Source: CALCTE01 sp045585835
GTDB lineage: Bacteria; Bacillota; Clostridia; Oscillospirales; CAG-272
Direction: 5' to 3'
Assembly (NCBI GenBank): GCA_045585835.1
Contig: JAZMZG010000010.1
Location: 1 to 55,368 of the forward strand
Length of the DNA: 55,368 bases
Under the pieces are notes generated by a model, which saw only the letters and a list, made by a program, of their open reading frames with translations, was not told where the DNA came from and searched no databases. Below are positions 34,690 through 42,284 of the stretch, in pieces. A program made the translations under genes and the position numbers. Numbering within the stretch: position 1 is the stretch's first letter; every line of letters starts with the position of its first letter.

Positions 34690-35666
34690 TATTTTACACC
34701 TCCAAGCGTTCTTTTCTGCGTCCATTCGGAAATGAAAGGTACAAGAAGGTTCATTACTAAAATTGCGATGGATACGCCCTCGGGATAAGTCGAAAATTCA
34801 CGAAGCACGAAGGTCAAAAGGCCTGCGCCCACGCAGAATACGACACGTCCCAAATTGTTTGCGGGAGTAGTCACGTAATCAGTTGCCATAAAAATAGCAC
34901 CGAGTAAAAGTCCGCCCGCCAAAACGTGAGCGGTTGCATACGTAAGATTAAATCCGCCCGAAACAAGATAGCATACGAAAACGGTCGCTACGTAGCTAAC
35001 GGGAACGTACCATTTGATCACTTTGCGGCAAACAAGGTAAACAAAGCCGAGCACGAGCGCTATTGCGCAGGTCTCGCCTATCGTGCCGCCGTGTGCACCG
35101 ACCGCAAGCTGTAAAAGCGAAGGTGCTTCACCAAGCGCCTCTGCGCCTTTGTTAAGTGTCGCAAGAGGTGTTGCACCCGATACTATCTCGGGAGCGGCTA
35201 CGGCATTTTTCAAAAAGCCGAGATCGAAAAGCGGTGTGGCAGTCGTTGCCATTCCCACACTTCCGAACGTAAGGAGCATAAGCACTCTTGCCGCAATAGC
35301 GGGATTTACTATGTTCTTGCCGAGTCCGCCGAAGAAGCACTTTACAACGATTATTGCAAAGACGCTTCCGAAAGCCGCCTGCCAAAGCTCAACGGCTGTG
35401 CTCAAATTAAGAGCAAGTAAAAGTCCCGTGACGACGGCGGAAAGGTCGCCTGCCGTCTGTTTTCTCTTTGCGCAAAGATTAAAAAGAAACTCTGATACTA
35501 CAGCGGATGCAACGCATACCAATATAAGATAAAGCGCCTTTAATCCAAAAAGGATAACTGCCGCTATCGAAGCAGGAAGAAGTGCTATAATGACGTCAAG
35601 CATAATGCTTCCCGTGCCCGTGCCGCTATGTATGTGAGGTGCAGCGCTGCGATGCAAAATATTCAT
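34689..35666 (-). CDS. rnfD: Rnf electron transport complex subunit D
   Basis: A 325-residue membrane subunit of the NqrB/RnfD family with about ten helices. The covalent FMN site is visible as EIVSGATPLATL (Thr166). HRSAAPHIHSGTGTGSIMLDV and KNIVNPAIAARVLML are further landmarks. RnfD carries electrons across the membrane and is thought to be part of the ion path. ATG 35666 has AAGGAGG nine bases upstream; a frame extending to 35777 is antisense-like and overlaps rnfC. It overlaps rnfC and rnfG by TAATG stops and starts. Confidence 0.93.
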   Translation of the reverse strand: MNILHRSAAPHIHSGTGTGSIMLDVIIALLPASIAAVILFGLKALYLILVCVASAVVSEFLFNLCAKRKQTAGDLSAVVTGLLLALNLSTAVELWQAAFGSVFAIIVVKCFFGGLGKNIVNPAIAARVLMLLTFGSVGMATTATPLFDLGFLKNAVAAPEIVSGATPLATLNKGAEALGEAPSLLQLAVGAHGGTIGETCAIALVLGFVYLVCRKVIKWYVPVSYVATVFVCYLVSGGFNLTYATAHVLAGGLLLGAIFMATDYVTTPANNLGRVVFCVGAGLLTFVLREFSTYPEGVSIAILVMNLLVPFISEWTQKRTLGGVK

Positions 35667-37033
35667 TATTTCTTTCCTCCTTCCTTCTTTTCCCAAGCGT
35701 AATTCTTTGCCCAAGCTATAGCTTCTCTGTTTATCGAAAGAAGAGGTCTGTGTGCGGGGCATACGTAACTGCAGCATCCGCAGTCAACGCATTGGCGTAC
35801 GCCCGTTTGTATTATCTCTCTTTCTCGCTCCTCTTCATTCTTACGCTTGAAGGCTCTTTCAACATCGACCACGTTTATGTTAACGGGGCATTTTTCGTTG
35901 CATCTTCCACAATGGATACAAGCCGTAGGCTCGGGGAGAACGCTGTCCTTTTCATCAAACAAAAGCACGGCGTTACCCACCTTGGAGATGGGCGTGTCTA
36001 TAGAATAAACAGACGTGCCGTTCATAGGTCCGCCGATTATTACCTTGCCTATCTTAGCGCCCTTCTTGAGCTCAACGTATTTAAGAAGCTCGGACACCAT
36101 CGTTCCGACGGGAGCTATAAGGTTTTTCGGAGTGGCTACAGCCGTACCGTCGACCGTTACGATTCTGTCAACGAGAGGCATACCCGTATTAAGATATTCC
36201 GCAAGCTTTGCAAGAGTGGATACGTTTATTATAAGCGCACCGAACGAGGGGAAGCGTCTTCCGGCAACCGCAACTCTGCCCGTTGCGTTATAGAGCATAA
36301 CCTGCTTTGCGCCTTGGGGATATATCGCCGTGAGCTTCTTTATCTCAACGTAGTCCCTGCCCTCGAACGTTTTTTCCAAAACCTCTATCGCATCGGGCTT
36401 GTTATCCTCAATGCATATCATAAATTTCGCATTACCGAGGTACTCGCTCATATATGTTCTCATATATTCAATGCCGTCTGAGATAAGCTCGGGATGTGCA
36501 AGCATCATTCTGTGGTCGCTTGTAATATAAGGCTCGCACTCTGCGGCGTTTATGAGTACCGTGTCGACCTTATAGTCGGGGTTCGTCGCTTCCTTAAGCT
36601 TTGCCCAAGTCGGAAAAGCCGCACCGCCGAGTCCTACTGCGCCGCTTGCCTTTACCGCTTCCAAAAATTCGTCGCAGTTTGATATTTCGGGCTTTTTGAT
36701 ATCGGGAGAAAGCTCCATTTTGCCGTCGCTTTCGATAACGATTCCCTCTACGGGCTTGTCCGTATCGAAAAATACGGGGCCTACTTCGGTAACCGTTCCC
36801 GAAACGGGTGCGTGGATAATATCCGAAAATCTGCCTTTTTCCGTTGCAATGACCTGCCCTACCCTAACGTAGTCACCTACCGCTACGCAAGCCGCAGACT
36901 CGTTGGAGCTGCTACCCGTCACGTTTAAGGGGAGCACTACCTTTTTCGGTGTTTCGATAGGTGTCGGAACACTTGCGGCGGTATGCTTGTTATGAGGTAC
37001 GTGCAACGATGAAATGTTTTTTCTTGTTCCCAT
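35666..37033 (-). CDS. rnfC: Rnf electron transport complex subunit C
   Basis: A 455-residue soluble, membrane-associated subunit that oxidises or reduces NAD(H). It has an N-terminal barrel-sandwich segment (GDYVRVGQVIATEKGRFSDI), the NADH/FMN-binding fold (GLGGAAFPTWAKL, INAAECEPYITSDHRMML) and two 4Fe-4S motifs near the C-terminus (CIHCGRCNEKCPVNI and CVDCGCCSYVCPAHRPL). Length is normal. I use ATG 37033 because AGGAG is seven bases upstream. With no RnfB in the operon, these two clusters are the only ferredoxin-like sites among the Rnf proteins here. Confidence 0.95.
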   Translation of the reverse strand: MGTRKNISSLHVPHNKHTAASVPTPIETPKKVVLPLNVTGSSSNESAACVAVGDYVRVGQVIATEKGRFSDIIHAPVSGTVTEVGPVFFDTDKPVEGIVIESDGKMELSPDIKKPEISNCDEFLEAVKASGAVGLGGAAFPTWAKLKEATNPDYKVDTVLINAAECEPYITSDHRMMLAHPELISDGIEYMRTYMSEYLGNAKFMICIEDNKPDAIEVLEKTFEGRDYVEIKKLTAIYPQGAKQVMLYNATGRVAVAGRRFPSFGALIINVSTLAKLAEYLNTGMPLVDRIVTVDGTAVATPKNLIAPVGTMVSELLKYVELKKGAKIGKVIIGGPMNGTSVYSIDTPISKVGNAVLLFDEKDSVLPEPTACIHCGRCNEKCPVNINVVDVERAFKRKNEEEREREIIQTGVRQCVDCGCCSYVCPAHRPLLSINREAIAWAKNYAWEKKEGGKK

Positions 37034-37078
37034 TTGCATACTCCTAAATCTATATTATAAATTCACTTATTTTCAAAT

Positions 37079-38155
37079 TCATTCCTTGACCAATGCCCTA
37101 AAGCCATCGGTCATATATTCGTTTCCTTCGTTATCTATCCAATACGCATTTACGCCATCGATATTTTCAAGTAATCTCTTTCCGTCCTCAACGCTCATAC
37201 AGAAAAGAGCTGTTGAAAGCGCATCGGCAAGTGCACTTGATTTGCACACTATCGACACGGACGAAAAATACGCAGAAGGCATAAGCGTATCCTTGTCAAT
37301 TACGTGGTGATACTTCTTTCCGTCCGCTATATAATAGCGCTCGTACGTGCCTGAGGTGACGCAAGAAGCATCGGACAATACTATTTTCTTTGCATAATCT
37401 GTTTCGTGGCTTTTCGGGTCCTTTATTCCCGTAAGCCAACCGCTTCCATCGGGCTTTGTGCCGACAATGCGAATATTTCCGCCTATATTTAAGACGTAGC
37501 CGTTTACGCCCTCACTTTCAAGCTGCTTGGCCGCAATCTCCGTGGCGTAGCCTTTTCCGAGAGCACCTACGTCTATCCTTGCGTTTGCATCGGATATCCT
37601 TGCCGTGTTGTTTTCTTCATCTATTTCCAAAAAGCTTATATCCGTAAAAGCATTTAGTGCGTTGAGCTCTGCAATATCGGGAATCGTTGCGTTTTTCGGG
37701 TCTTCTCCCGCCGCCGTTCTGCACTCGTGCCACGGATGTAAAACAGAGCCCATCATAACGTTCATCTCGCCGTTTGTGAGCGTGTAAAGCTCCTTTGCGT
37801 AAACAAGAAAATCAATGAGCCTTTCGTCAAGCTCAAGCATCTCGCCGCCCGCATTTTTATTGAGCGTGCAAAGATTCACAACGCCGCTGTATTCATAGTT
37901 TATATCAAGCATTTGATGATACTCTCCGAGTATCGCCGCTATTTTTTCGCAGTTTGCGTCAAAGGCTTCGGCATTCTCGCCGTTATAGCTGTAAATATAC
38001 GATACGGTATCAAAATATGCGAAATATACCTTGCCCTGCGGCTCCGTACCGCTTTGATGCGGCCCTGCCTCAATTACAGTTTTAGGGCAACCCGTTAAAG
38101 TAACGAGTAGCCCCATAACCGTAAACAGACAGAGGAAAGTCTTGATAAGTTTCAA
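37079..38155 (-). CDS. apbE: FAD:protein FMN transferase (ApbE lipoprotein)
   Basis: Splits FAD and attaches FMN to Ser/Thr of target proteins outside the membrane, here most likely RnfD and RnfG. The 358 residues start with a lipoprotein signal (LTGC, Cys23). ApbE landmarks: YFDTVSYIY, NGEMNVMMGSVLHPW, DVGALGKGYATE, VLNIGGNIRIVG, a flavin-binding CVTSGTYERYY and HHVIDKDTLMP. The start is TTG at 38155, with AGGAG ten bases upstream. It lies 45 bp upstream of rnfC and 36 bp after the FMN-lipoprotein-like gene, all one operon. Confidence 0.94.
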   Translation of the reverse strand: MKLIKTFLCLFTVMGLLVTLTGCPKTVIEAGPHQSGTEPQGKVYFAYFDTVSYIYSYNGENAEAFDANCEKIAAILGEYHQMLDINYEYSGVVNLCTLNKNAGGEMLELDERLIDFLVYAKELYTLTNGEMNVMMGSVLHPWHECRTAAGEDPKNATIPDIAELNALNAFTDISFLEIDEENNTARISDANARIDVGALGKGYATEIAAKQLESEGVNGYVLNIGGNIRIVGTKPDGSGWLTGIKDPKSHETDYAKKIVLSDASCVTSGTYERYYIADGKKYHHVIDKDTLMPSAYFSSVSIVCKSSALADALSTALFCMSVEDGKRLLENIDGVNAYWIDNEGNEYMTDGFRALVKE

Positions 38156-38191
38156 ACTTTCTGTCTCCTGTAAAATATTCGTTCTTATAGT

Positions 38192-39307
38192 TTATCTTGC
38201 GTTAGCGGCAGCTTTAGCAACTACAGACTTGATACCTGTGATCTGAATGGTGCAGCCTGCAGTAAGAAGAGCATCATCAGCGGAAATTACATAGCCGCTT
38301 TCAACAGTCTTCGTTTCCATAGCGCCAACTTCAGCACCGGTCTTGCCTACAACGTACTTGGAGAAAGCTTCGCTCTGGAGGTACCACTCAAGAACCTTGC
38401 CGTCGCCGTTCCAGTCCATGCTTGCGCCGTAAGCAGCCATATTGTAGCCTTCCTTGAGGTTACGCTTTGTAGCCGTATACTTTGTTTCAACGATCTCGCC
38501 TGCTGCGTCGATTACGATCTGAGGCTGAATAGCGTCGTTGATAGTTGCGATGATCTTGCCGTCTTTACCGATAACGGTAGCAGCGAAGTCGCTGTACATC
38601 TTAACGGTACCGTTTTCTTCTGCGGTAGCAGCTACGCTCTCGTCAGCGGTGGAGCTTGCAGCAACGCCGAGAGTGAATTCTTCGGCAGTCTTGAATGCCA
38701 TAGCCTGCTCGTCTTTGCAAGCGGCTGCAACTGCATTCTTGAATTCAACGATGTCCATGGAGCAGCCTGCAGCAAGAAGGTCAGCATCAACCGTAACGTT
38801 GTGGCCCTTGAGCTCTTGTGTCTGCATAGCTTCAACCTCAGCGCCGGTCTTACCTACAACGTAAGCTTCGAAAGCCTTGGTCTGCTCATACCACTCCTTC
38901 ATAACGCCGTCGTCGTTGTTGTCAACCTTGCCTGCCATACCGTATCTGTCGCCGAGTTCCATTTTGGTCTCGAAAACCTTTGCGGTATCAACAGTGCCAT
39001 CGGTTACGTCCATCTTGTTCTGTGCAACATCGATTCTGCAAGCAACGATTTTGCCTGCTGCGTCGAGTACAACGGTAGCAACCGTAGCGTCAACCTGTGC
39101 ATTACCCGTCTTGGAGCTTGCCGTGCTTACGGATACGCCCATACCGAGCTTGTATTCAGCTTCGGTTACGGTCTCGTTATCTTTGTTTTCTTCGTCACCT
39201 GCGGGCGTGTTGTCGCCTGCGGGTGTGTTAGGTGTTTCTTCTGCTTTGCAAGCAGTGAAAGCAAACACCATTACGAGTGCGAGAATAAGTGCTAAAAGTT
39301 TCTTCAT
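38192..39307 (-). CDS. Lipoprotein with two related domains, linked to Rnf/ApbE
   Basis: 371 residues. Lipoprotein signal (FTAC, Cys20), a Pro/Thr/acidic linker (21-50), then two copies of a domain of about 150 residues. Both copies have YKLGMGVSVST/FTLGVAASST starts, a DAAGKIV strand and the shared AF-x2-YVVGKTGAEV-x-AM...AGC...I ending. The DAAGKIV strand resembles FMN-binding domains of RnfG type, but no SGAT-like attachment site is present. Together with its place upstream of apbE and rnfC, I infer an extracytoplasmic electron-transfer or ligand-binding role. Codons are strongly biased, suggesting high expression. Confidence 0.75.
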   Translation of the reverse strand: MKKLLALILALVMVFAFTACKAEETPNTPAGDNTPAGDEENKDNETVTEAEYKLGMGVSVSTASSKTGNAQVDATVATVVLDAAGKIVACRIDVAQNKMDVTDGTVDTAKVFETKMELGDRYGMAGKVDNNDDGVMKEWYEQTKAFEAYVVGKTGAEVEAMQTQELKGHNVTVDADLLAAGCSMDIVEFKNAVAAACKDEQAMAFKTAEEFTLGVAASSTADESVAATAEENGTVKMYSDFAATVIGKDGKIIATINDAIQPQIVIDAAGEIVETKYTATKRNLKEGYNMAAYGASMDWNGDGKVLEWYLQSEAFSKYVVGKTGAEVGAMETKTVESGYVISADDALLTAGCTIQITGIKSVVAKAAANAR

Positions 39308-39341
39308 AACAGTTTCTCTTTCTTTATGATTTATTTTTGCC

Positions 39342-39363
39342 CTTTCGATTTATAAATCGAAAG
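39342..39363. promoter_or_regulatory. Perfect 22-bp palindrome in the leader of the Rnf/ApbE operon
   Basis: ctttcgattta / taaatcgaaag is perfectly self-complementary. It starts about 10 bases after the expected transcript start and lies 35 bp before the ATG. It could be an operator or a 5' mRNA hairpin. Confidence 0.55.
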
Positions 39364-39380
39364 CCGGCATCAGCACGCAA

Positions 39381-39409
39381 ATTGTATCATATAGGATATC
39401 GAAAGTCAA
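39381..39409 (-). promoter_or_regulatory. Promoter of the lipoprotein-apbE-rnf operon
   Basis: Minus strand TTGACT, 17 bases, TACAAT with extended -10 TATGA. Confidence 0.78.
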
Positions 39410-39490
39410 GCGTTTTTACAAATAATCCTATACATTTTGCTCTATTTTGCTGAAAAACGTATATTTTTATAAAAAAGTACAGTTTAAAAA

Positions 39491-39523
39491 AATATCCGAG
39501 TGCCGTTTTTGCACTCGGATATT
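39491..39523 (-). terminator. Terminator of the GT80-like gene
   Basis: 13-bp stem aatatccgagtgc / gcactcggatatt with a T7 tail on the minus strand, 11 bp past the stop. Confidence 0.82.
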
Positions 39524-39533
39524 CAGACCGCTT

Positions 39534-41252
39534 TTATTCTGCTTTAACTATCTCGCTTGTACCCTCTTCGGTTATTGCATAATACATAAATGCACCCGTC
39601 TTTGCATCAAATACCGCAAGGTCCGCATCGGACTGCTCGTTATTGTACTCAATAAGGTAGCAATCGTCTGCATTTTCCGTTATAAGCGATGCGTATTCGG
39701 AATCCGCCGTGAGCTTGGAAAGATAAATTCCGATAAGCTCGCGATAACCCTCCGTGCCTTCGTTTGCATAAGCTGCCGCCTTGGTCATATTGAACATAGC
39801 GCATGCCATCTCGTGACTTTCGACCGACATAAAGGTAGAGGAGTTATATCCGCACATATAGATATCGGGATAGAAGAAAAGTATAAGCTCTGCGTTTATA
39901 GAGGATTCTACGTCTATAAGGTCAAGCTCTTCAAGCTGTGCTTGCTTGTCGGGATAGAGAGTGGTTGGTGTGTTGGGGTGCCCCTTATAGTAGTAAACGA
40001 AATTCTCCCCGCCGTAATACGCCTTAATAAGCTTTACGTAATTTTCGAAATCGGGCTCGTTTTCGGGGTTCGCCCAAGAGCCGAGTATCATCATAGCCTT
40101 TTTGCCCTGCTCTTCTGCCGCATTAAACATCTCGTCGTTGAAGTTATAGAGCGCTTTAAGCTCCGCCTTTTCTTCATCGCTCATCGCTTTAAGCGGATTT
40201 GCGAAGTTTCTTTCTTCGATGATGCCTTCGGTCTTATCCTCGTTAAGAACACGGTTTATGAAGTCCTCGTCGGGTGAGCATAAAACGCCTGCGCGGGGAC
40301 GGAGTATCCACCACTCGACGTTGTCCATTTCTCTTGCGGCAACGTAGGAATACTGTCTGAACGCAGAGGTGTCTACGGTAAAGCCCGTAAAGCCGTAATC
40401 CTTTGCGTTGCGAACCTCGCCATAAAGCGTCGAAAGCTTTGATGCCATATCGGCATATTTTGCATCGGCGTCAAAAGCCGCATCATCGCTATTGAATGCA
40501 TCGTTGAAATCCTTATAGGAAGCGCCGCCGTCGGAAAGGAGCGTTACGTAGTAATTTTCCTCGGGGATTCCGTTGCCCGCCATAAGCTTCATGTAAAGAT
40601 ATGAGTTATAATCGTTTATATAAAGGTTAAACTTTGAGTCGGGGTTTATGTCGTAAAGCTCCTCGATATATTTGTCGGTCACCTCTACCATACGGTCATA
40701 GTTATTGTGAACGAGCGTCTCTTCGAGCTTTACCGTAGGCATAGCGTATACGTTCTCGGGGAGATTATCCCAATTCCAACTGTCGGGTCTTGCAAGCCAT
40801 ACGAAAGTGGGTATTTCGCCGTCTTTGGTTATTTCTTTGAGATTAAGCGTAAAGTAAAGCTGAGGCATCGAGCCCGAAATGGGAGCGATAACGTATTCGT
40901 CAGCCGAAAGTGCGAGGCTTATCTCTTTTTTGCAAAGCTTTTCACCGGCGTAAGCTTCAACGGTAAAGTTATGTTTACCGTAATCGGCTTTGACGGTGAC
41001 CTTGCCCTCCGAAAGTGCGGAAGCATCAAACGTTTGAACGTTTGTTACGTCACCGTGAACGTCGGCAACTACAACCGACGTGAGAGTTTCCGCAGTATTC
41101 CAAGAAAGAGTAGCCGTCTGCGCCTGCCCGTCCTGTACCATTTGAAATTCACCTTCAAACGTAACGGGCTCATTCGGTTTCTTCTCGCAGGAAACAAGTG
41201 CAAAGGACGATAAAAGCGCAAGTGAAAGAATAAGGCACAACAATTTTTTCAT
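39534..41252 (-). CDS. Lipoprotein resembling GT80 (bacterial sialyltransferase) GT-B enzymes
   Basis: 572 residues. Lipoprotein signal (ALVSC, Cys22), an Ig-like beta domain (about 30-120, TLSWNTAETLTSVVV) and a large alpha/beta part. This part carries the GT80 landmarks in order: VTLLSDGGASYKDF (Asp241, cf. the LYDDGS base), YNFNDEMF, MMILGSWANPE, YYYKGHPNT (His425), SINAELILF (Glu455, cf. ISFEVLM) and GYNSSTF (Ser471-Ser472). Photobacterium GT80 enzymes also have a lipobox, an Ig-like domain and then GT-B. I infer a surface glycosyltransferase, perhaps a sialyltransferase. Substrate and activity are unproven. Own promoter, single gene. Confidence 0.72.
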   Translation of the reverse strand: MKKLLCLILSLALLSSFALVSCEKKPNEPVTFEGEFQMVQDGQAQTATLSWNTAETLTSVVVADVHGDVTNVQTFDASALSEGKVTVKADYGKHNFTVEAYAGEKLCKKEISLALSADEYVIAPISGSMPQLYFTLNLKEITKDGEIPTFVWLARPDSWNWDNLPENVYAMPTVKLEETLVHNNYDRMVEVTDKYIEELYDINPDSKFNLYINDYNSYLYMKLMAGNGIPEENYYVTLLSDGGASYKDFNDAFNSDDAAFDADAKYADMASKLSTLYGEVRNAKDYGFTGFTVDTSAFRQYSYVAAREMDNVEWWILRPRAGVLCSPDEDFINRVLNEDKTEGIIEERNFANPLKAMSDEEKAELKALYNFNDEMFNAAEEQGKKAMMILGSWANPENEPDFENYVKLIKAYYGGENFVYYYKGHPNTPTTLYPDKQAQLEELDLIDVESSINAELILFFYPDIYMCGYNSSTFMSVESHEMACAMFNMTKAAAYANEGTEGYRELIGIYLSKLTADSEYASLITENADDCYLIEYNNEQSDADLAVFDAKTGAFMYYAITEEGTSEIVKAE

Positions 41253-41314
41253 ATTGGTAGTTCCTTCCTCATTTTTGTTTTACTTTTATTTTATGCTTTG
41301 GTTTGTTTTTTGTC

Positions 41315-41343
41315 ATTCTATCACATTTTTCGACATATTGCAA
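41315..41343 (-). promoter_or_regulatory. Promoter of the GT80-like gene
   Basis: Minus strand TTGCAA, 17 bases, TAGAAT with extended -10 TGTGA. GAGGAAGGA is the ribosome binding site. Confidence 0.7.
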
Positions 41344-41381
41344 CAGTTTATGCGGAATTGTGAAAAATGCGACTTTCAGTT

Positions 41382-41543
41382 TGCGCGAAGCGCAACATCA
41401 TTGATCGAAGCATCACATCATTTTCGCCATCGGCGCAACATCGTTCATTTGTGTCCGTATAAATGAGTAACGATATTCTCACTTCGCTTGAAACGATGTT
41501 GACCTTCGGTCAAACGATATTGTGTCCTGCGGACACAAATGAA
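41382..41543. repeat. Palindromic repeat array A (acatcatt/acatcgtt type)
   Basis: Three forward units (acatcatt, acatcatt, acatcgtt) are followed by three inverted ones (aacgatatt, aacgatgtt, aacgatatt), with mini-hairpins between them (gcgcgaagcgc, gaccttcggtc). A 14-base inverted pair ttcatttgtgtccg / cggacacaaatgaa lies at 41444-41457 and 41530-41543. The gene-free stretch 41253-41617 holds this array, the promoter above and the terminator at 41542. Confidence 0.7.
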
Positions 41544-41573
41544 AAATCCTCGTTCTTCGGAACGAGGATTTTT
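41542..41573 (-). terminator. Terminator after the small membrane protein gene
   Basis: Perfect 13-bp stem aaaaatcctcgtt / aacgaggattttt with a T5 tail on the minus strand. Confidence 0.75.
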
Positions 41574-41617
41574 GTCTCTCGTGTCCAAAAAAACTGGGCA
41601 AAAACCGAGGATTTTCC

Positions 41618-41914
41618 TTACTTTTTAATATGAGAAATAATTTTCAGTGTAATTCCTGCAAGTAAATAAATTATGTTCAAAGAAATAAGTAGCCAACCCA
41701 AAAAACTTTGTCCTTTTGTTTCCACCAAAATGATTATTCCTGCAAATAATCCAACTAATAGGATGAGCGAAATGGCTAAACATACATAACCTATAATCTT
41801 TTTTCTTTTTTTAGATGCCACCTTTTGCGGAATAAAAGCAGAGCAAAGAGCGATAAATCCCTCACCAAAGATTTCAAAAAATGCTTCAACTAAAATATCA
41901 AACAAAAATTCCAC
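41618..41914 (-). CDS. Small hypothetical membrane protein
   Basis: 98 residues, no family recognised. A hydrophobic, weakly amphipathic N-terminus (MEFLFDILVEAFFEIFGEGF), a basic patch (KKRKK), then two clear transmembrane helices (about 42-64 and 72-92) and a Lys-rich tail. It starts at GTG 41914 with AGGCGGTG upstream, and has its own terminator. It lies between the two palindromic arrays in A/T-richer sequence, which hints at later acquisition. Moderate confidence that it is a gene. Confidence 0.6.
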   Translation of the reverse strand: MEFLFDILVEAFFEIFGEGFIALCSAFIPQKVASKKRKKIIGYVCLAISLILLVGLFAGIIILVETKGQSFLGWLLISLNIIYLLAGITLKIISHIKK

Positions 41915-41976
41915 AAAATCACCGCCTTGGATGTATTATAGCATAAAAGCGGGAATAAATCAACGGCATAGCCGTT

Positions 41977-42115
41977 GTATATCATCAATTACGCAGGAAT
42001 TGCATATCATCAAAACTTTAGTTTTGTATATCATCAAGCCGACATAAATACACACTTAGTGTGATGATATACGCCTACGGCGATGATATACAGCCCTATC
42101 GTGCTGATGATATAC
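41977..42115. repeat. Palindromic repeat array B (gtatatcatca type)
   Basis: gtatatcatca or gcatatcatca at 41977, 42002 and 42026, then its complement tgatgatatac at 42062, 42082 (gatgatatac) and 42105. The spacers are short hairpins (aaaactttagtttt, cacacttagtgtg, gcctacggc). Same three-plus-three plan as array A. No coding capacity. Confidence 0.75.
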
Positions 42116-42136
42116 CAAGCCTGTCGGCTTGGATAA

Positions 42137-42170
42137 AAAAATCCAAGTCCCAAAAAGGACTTGGATTTTT
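42137..42170 (-). terminator. Terminator of the glnS/tRNA-Arg transcript
   Basis: 14-bp stem aaaaatccaagtcc / ggacttggattttt with a T-tail on the minus strand, directly after the tRNA. Confidence 0.85.
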
Positions 42171-42248
42171 TGGCCCACCCTACAGGGCTTGAACCTGCGG
42201 CCTCCGGAATCGGAATCCGACGCTCTGATCCAACTGAGCTAAGGGCGG
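42171..42248 (-). tRNA. tRNA-Arg (CCG)
   Basis: Folds on the minus strand. Acceptor CCGCCCT pairs with AGGGTGG (one G-T). Anticodon loop TTCCGAT gives CCG, reading CGG. T-arm GCAGGTTCAAGCCCTGT, discriminator G, encoded CCA. It lies 36 bp after glnS and is probably cotranscribed. Confidence 0.93.
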
Positions 42249-42284
42249 ATAATGTGCGGCAAGGATATCCTTGCCGCATTTGTT

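Noticed and set aside
34689..35777. Longer RnfD starting at 35777
   Set aside because: The extra 37 residues overlap rnfC coding sequence. AAGGAGG before ATG 35666 decides the start.
41977..42115. Possible CRISPR-like array
   Set aside because: Units are about 11 bases, spacers vary from 9 to about 25, and half of the units are inverted. No cas genes. It is a palindromic repeat array.
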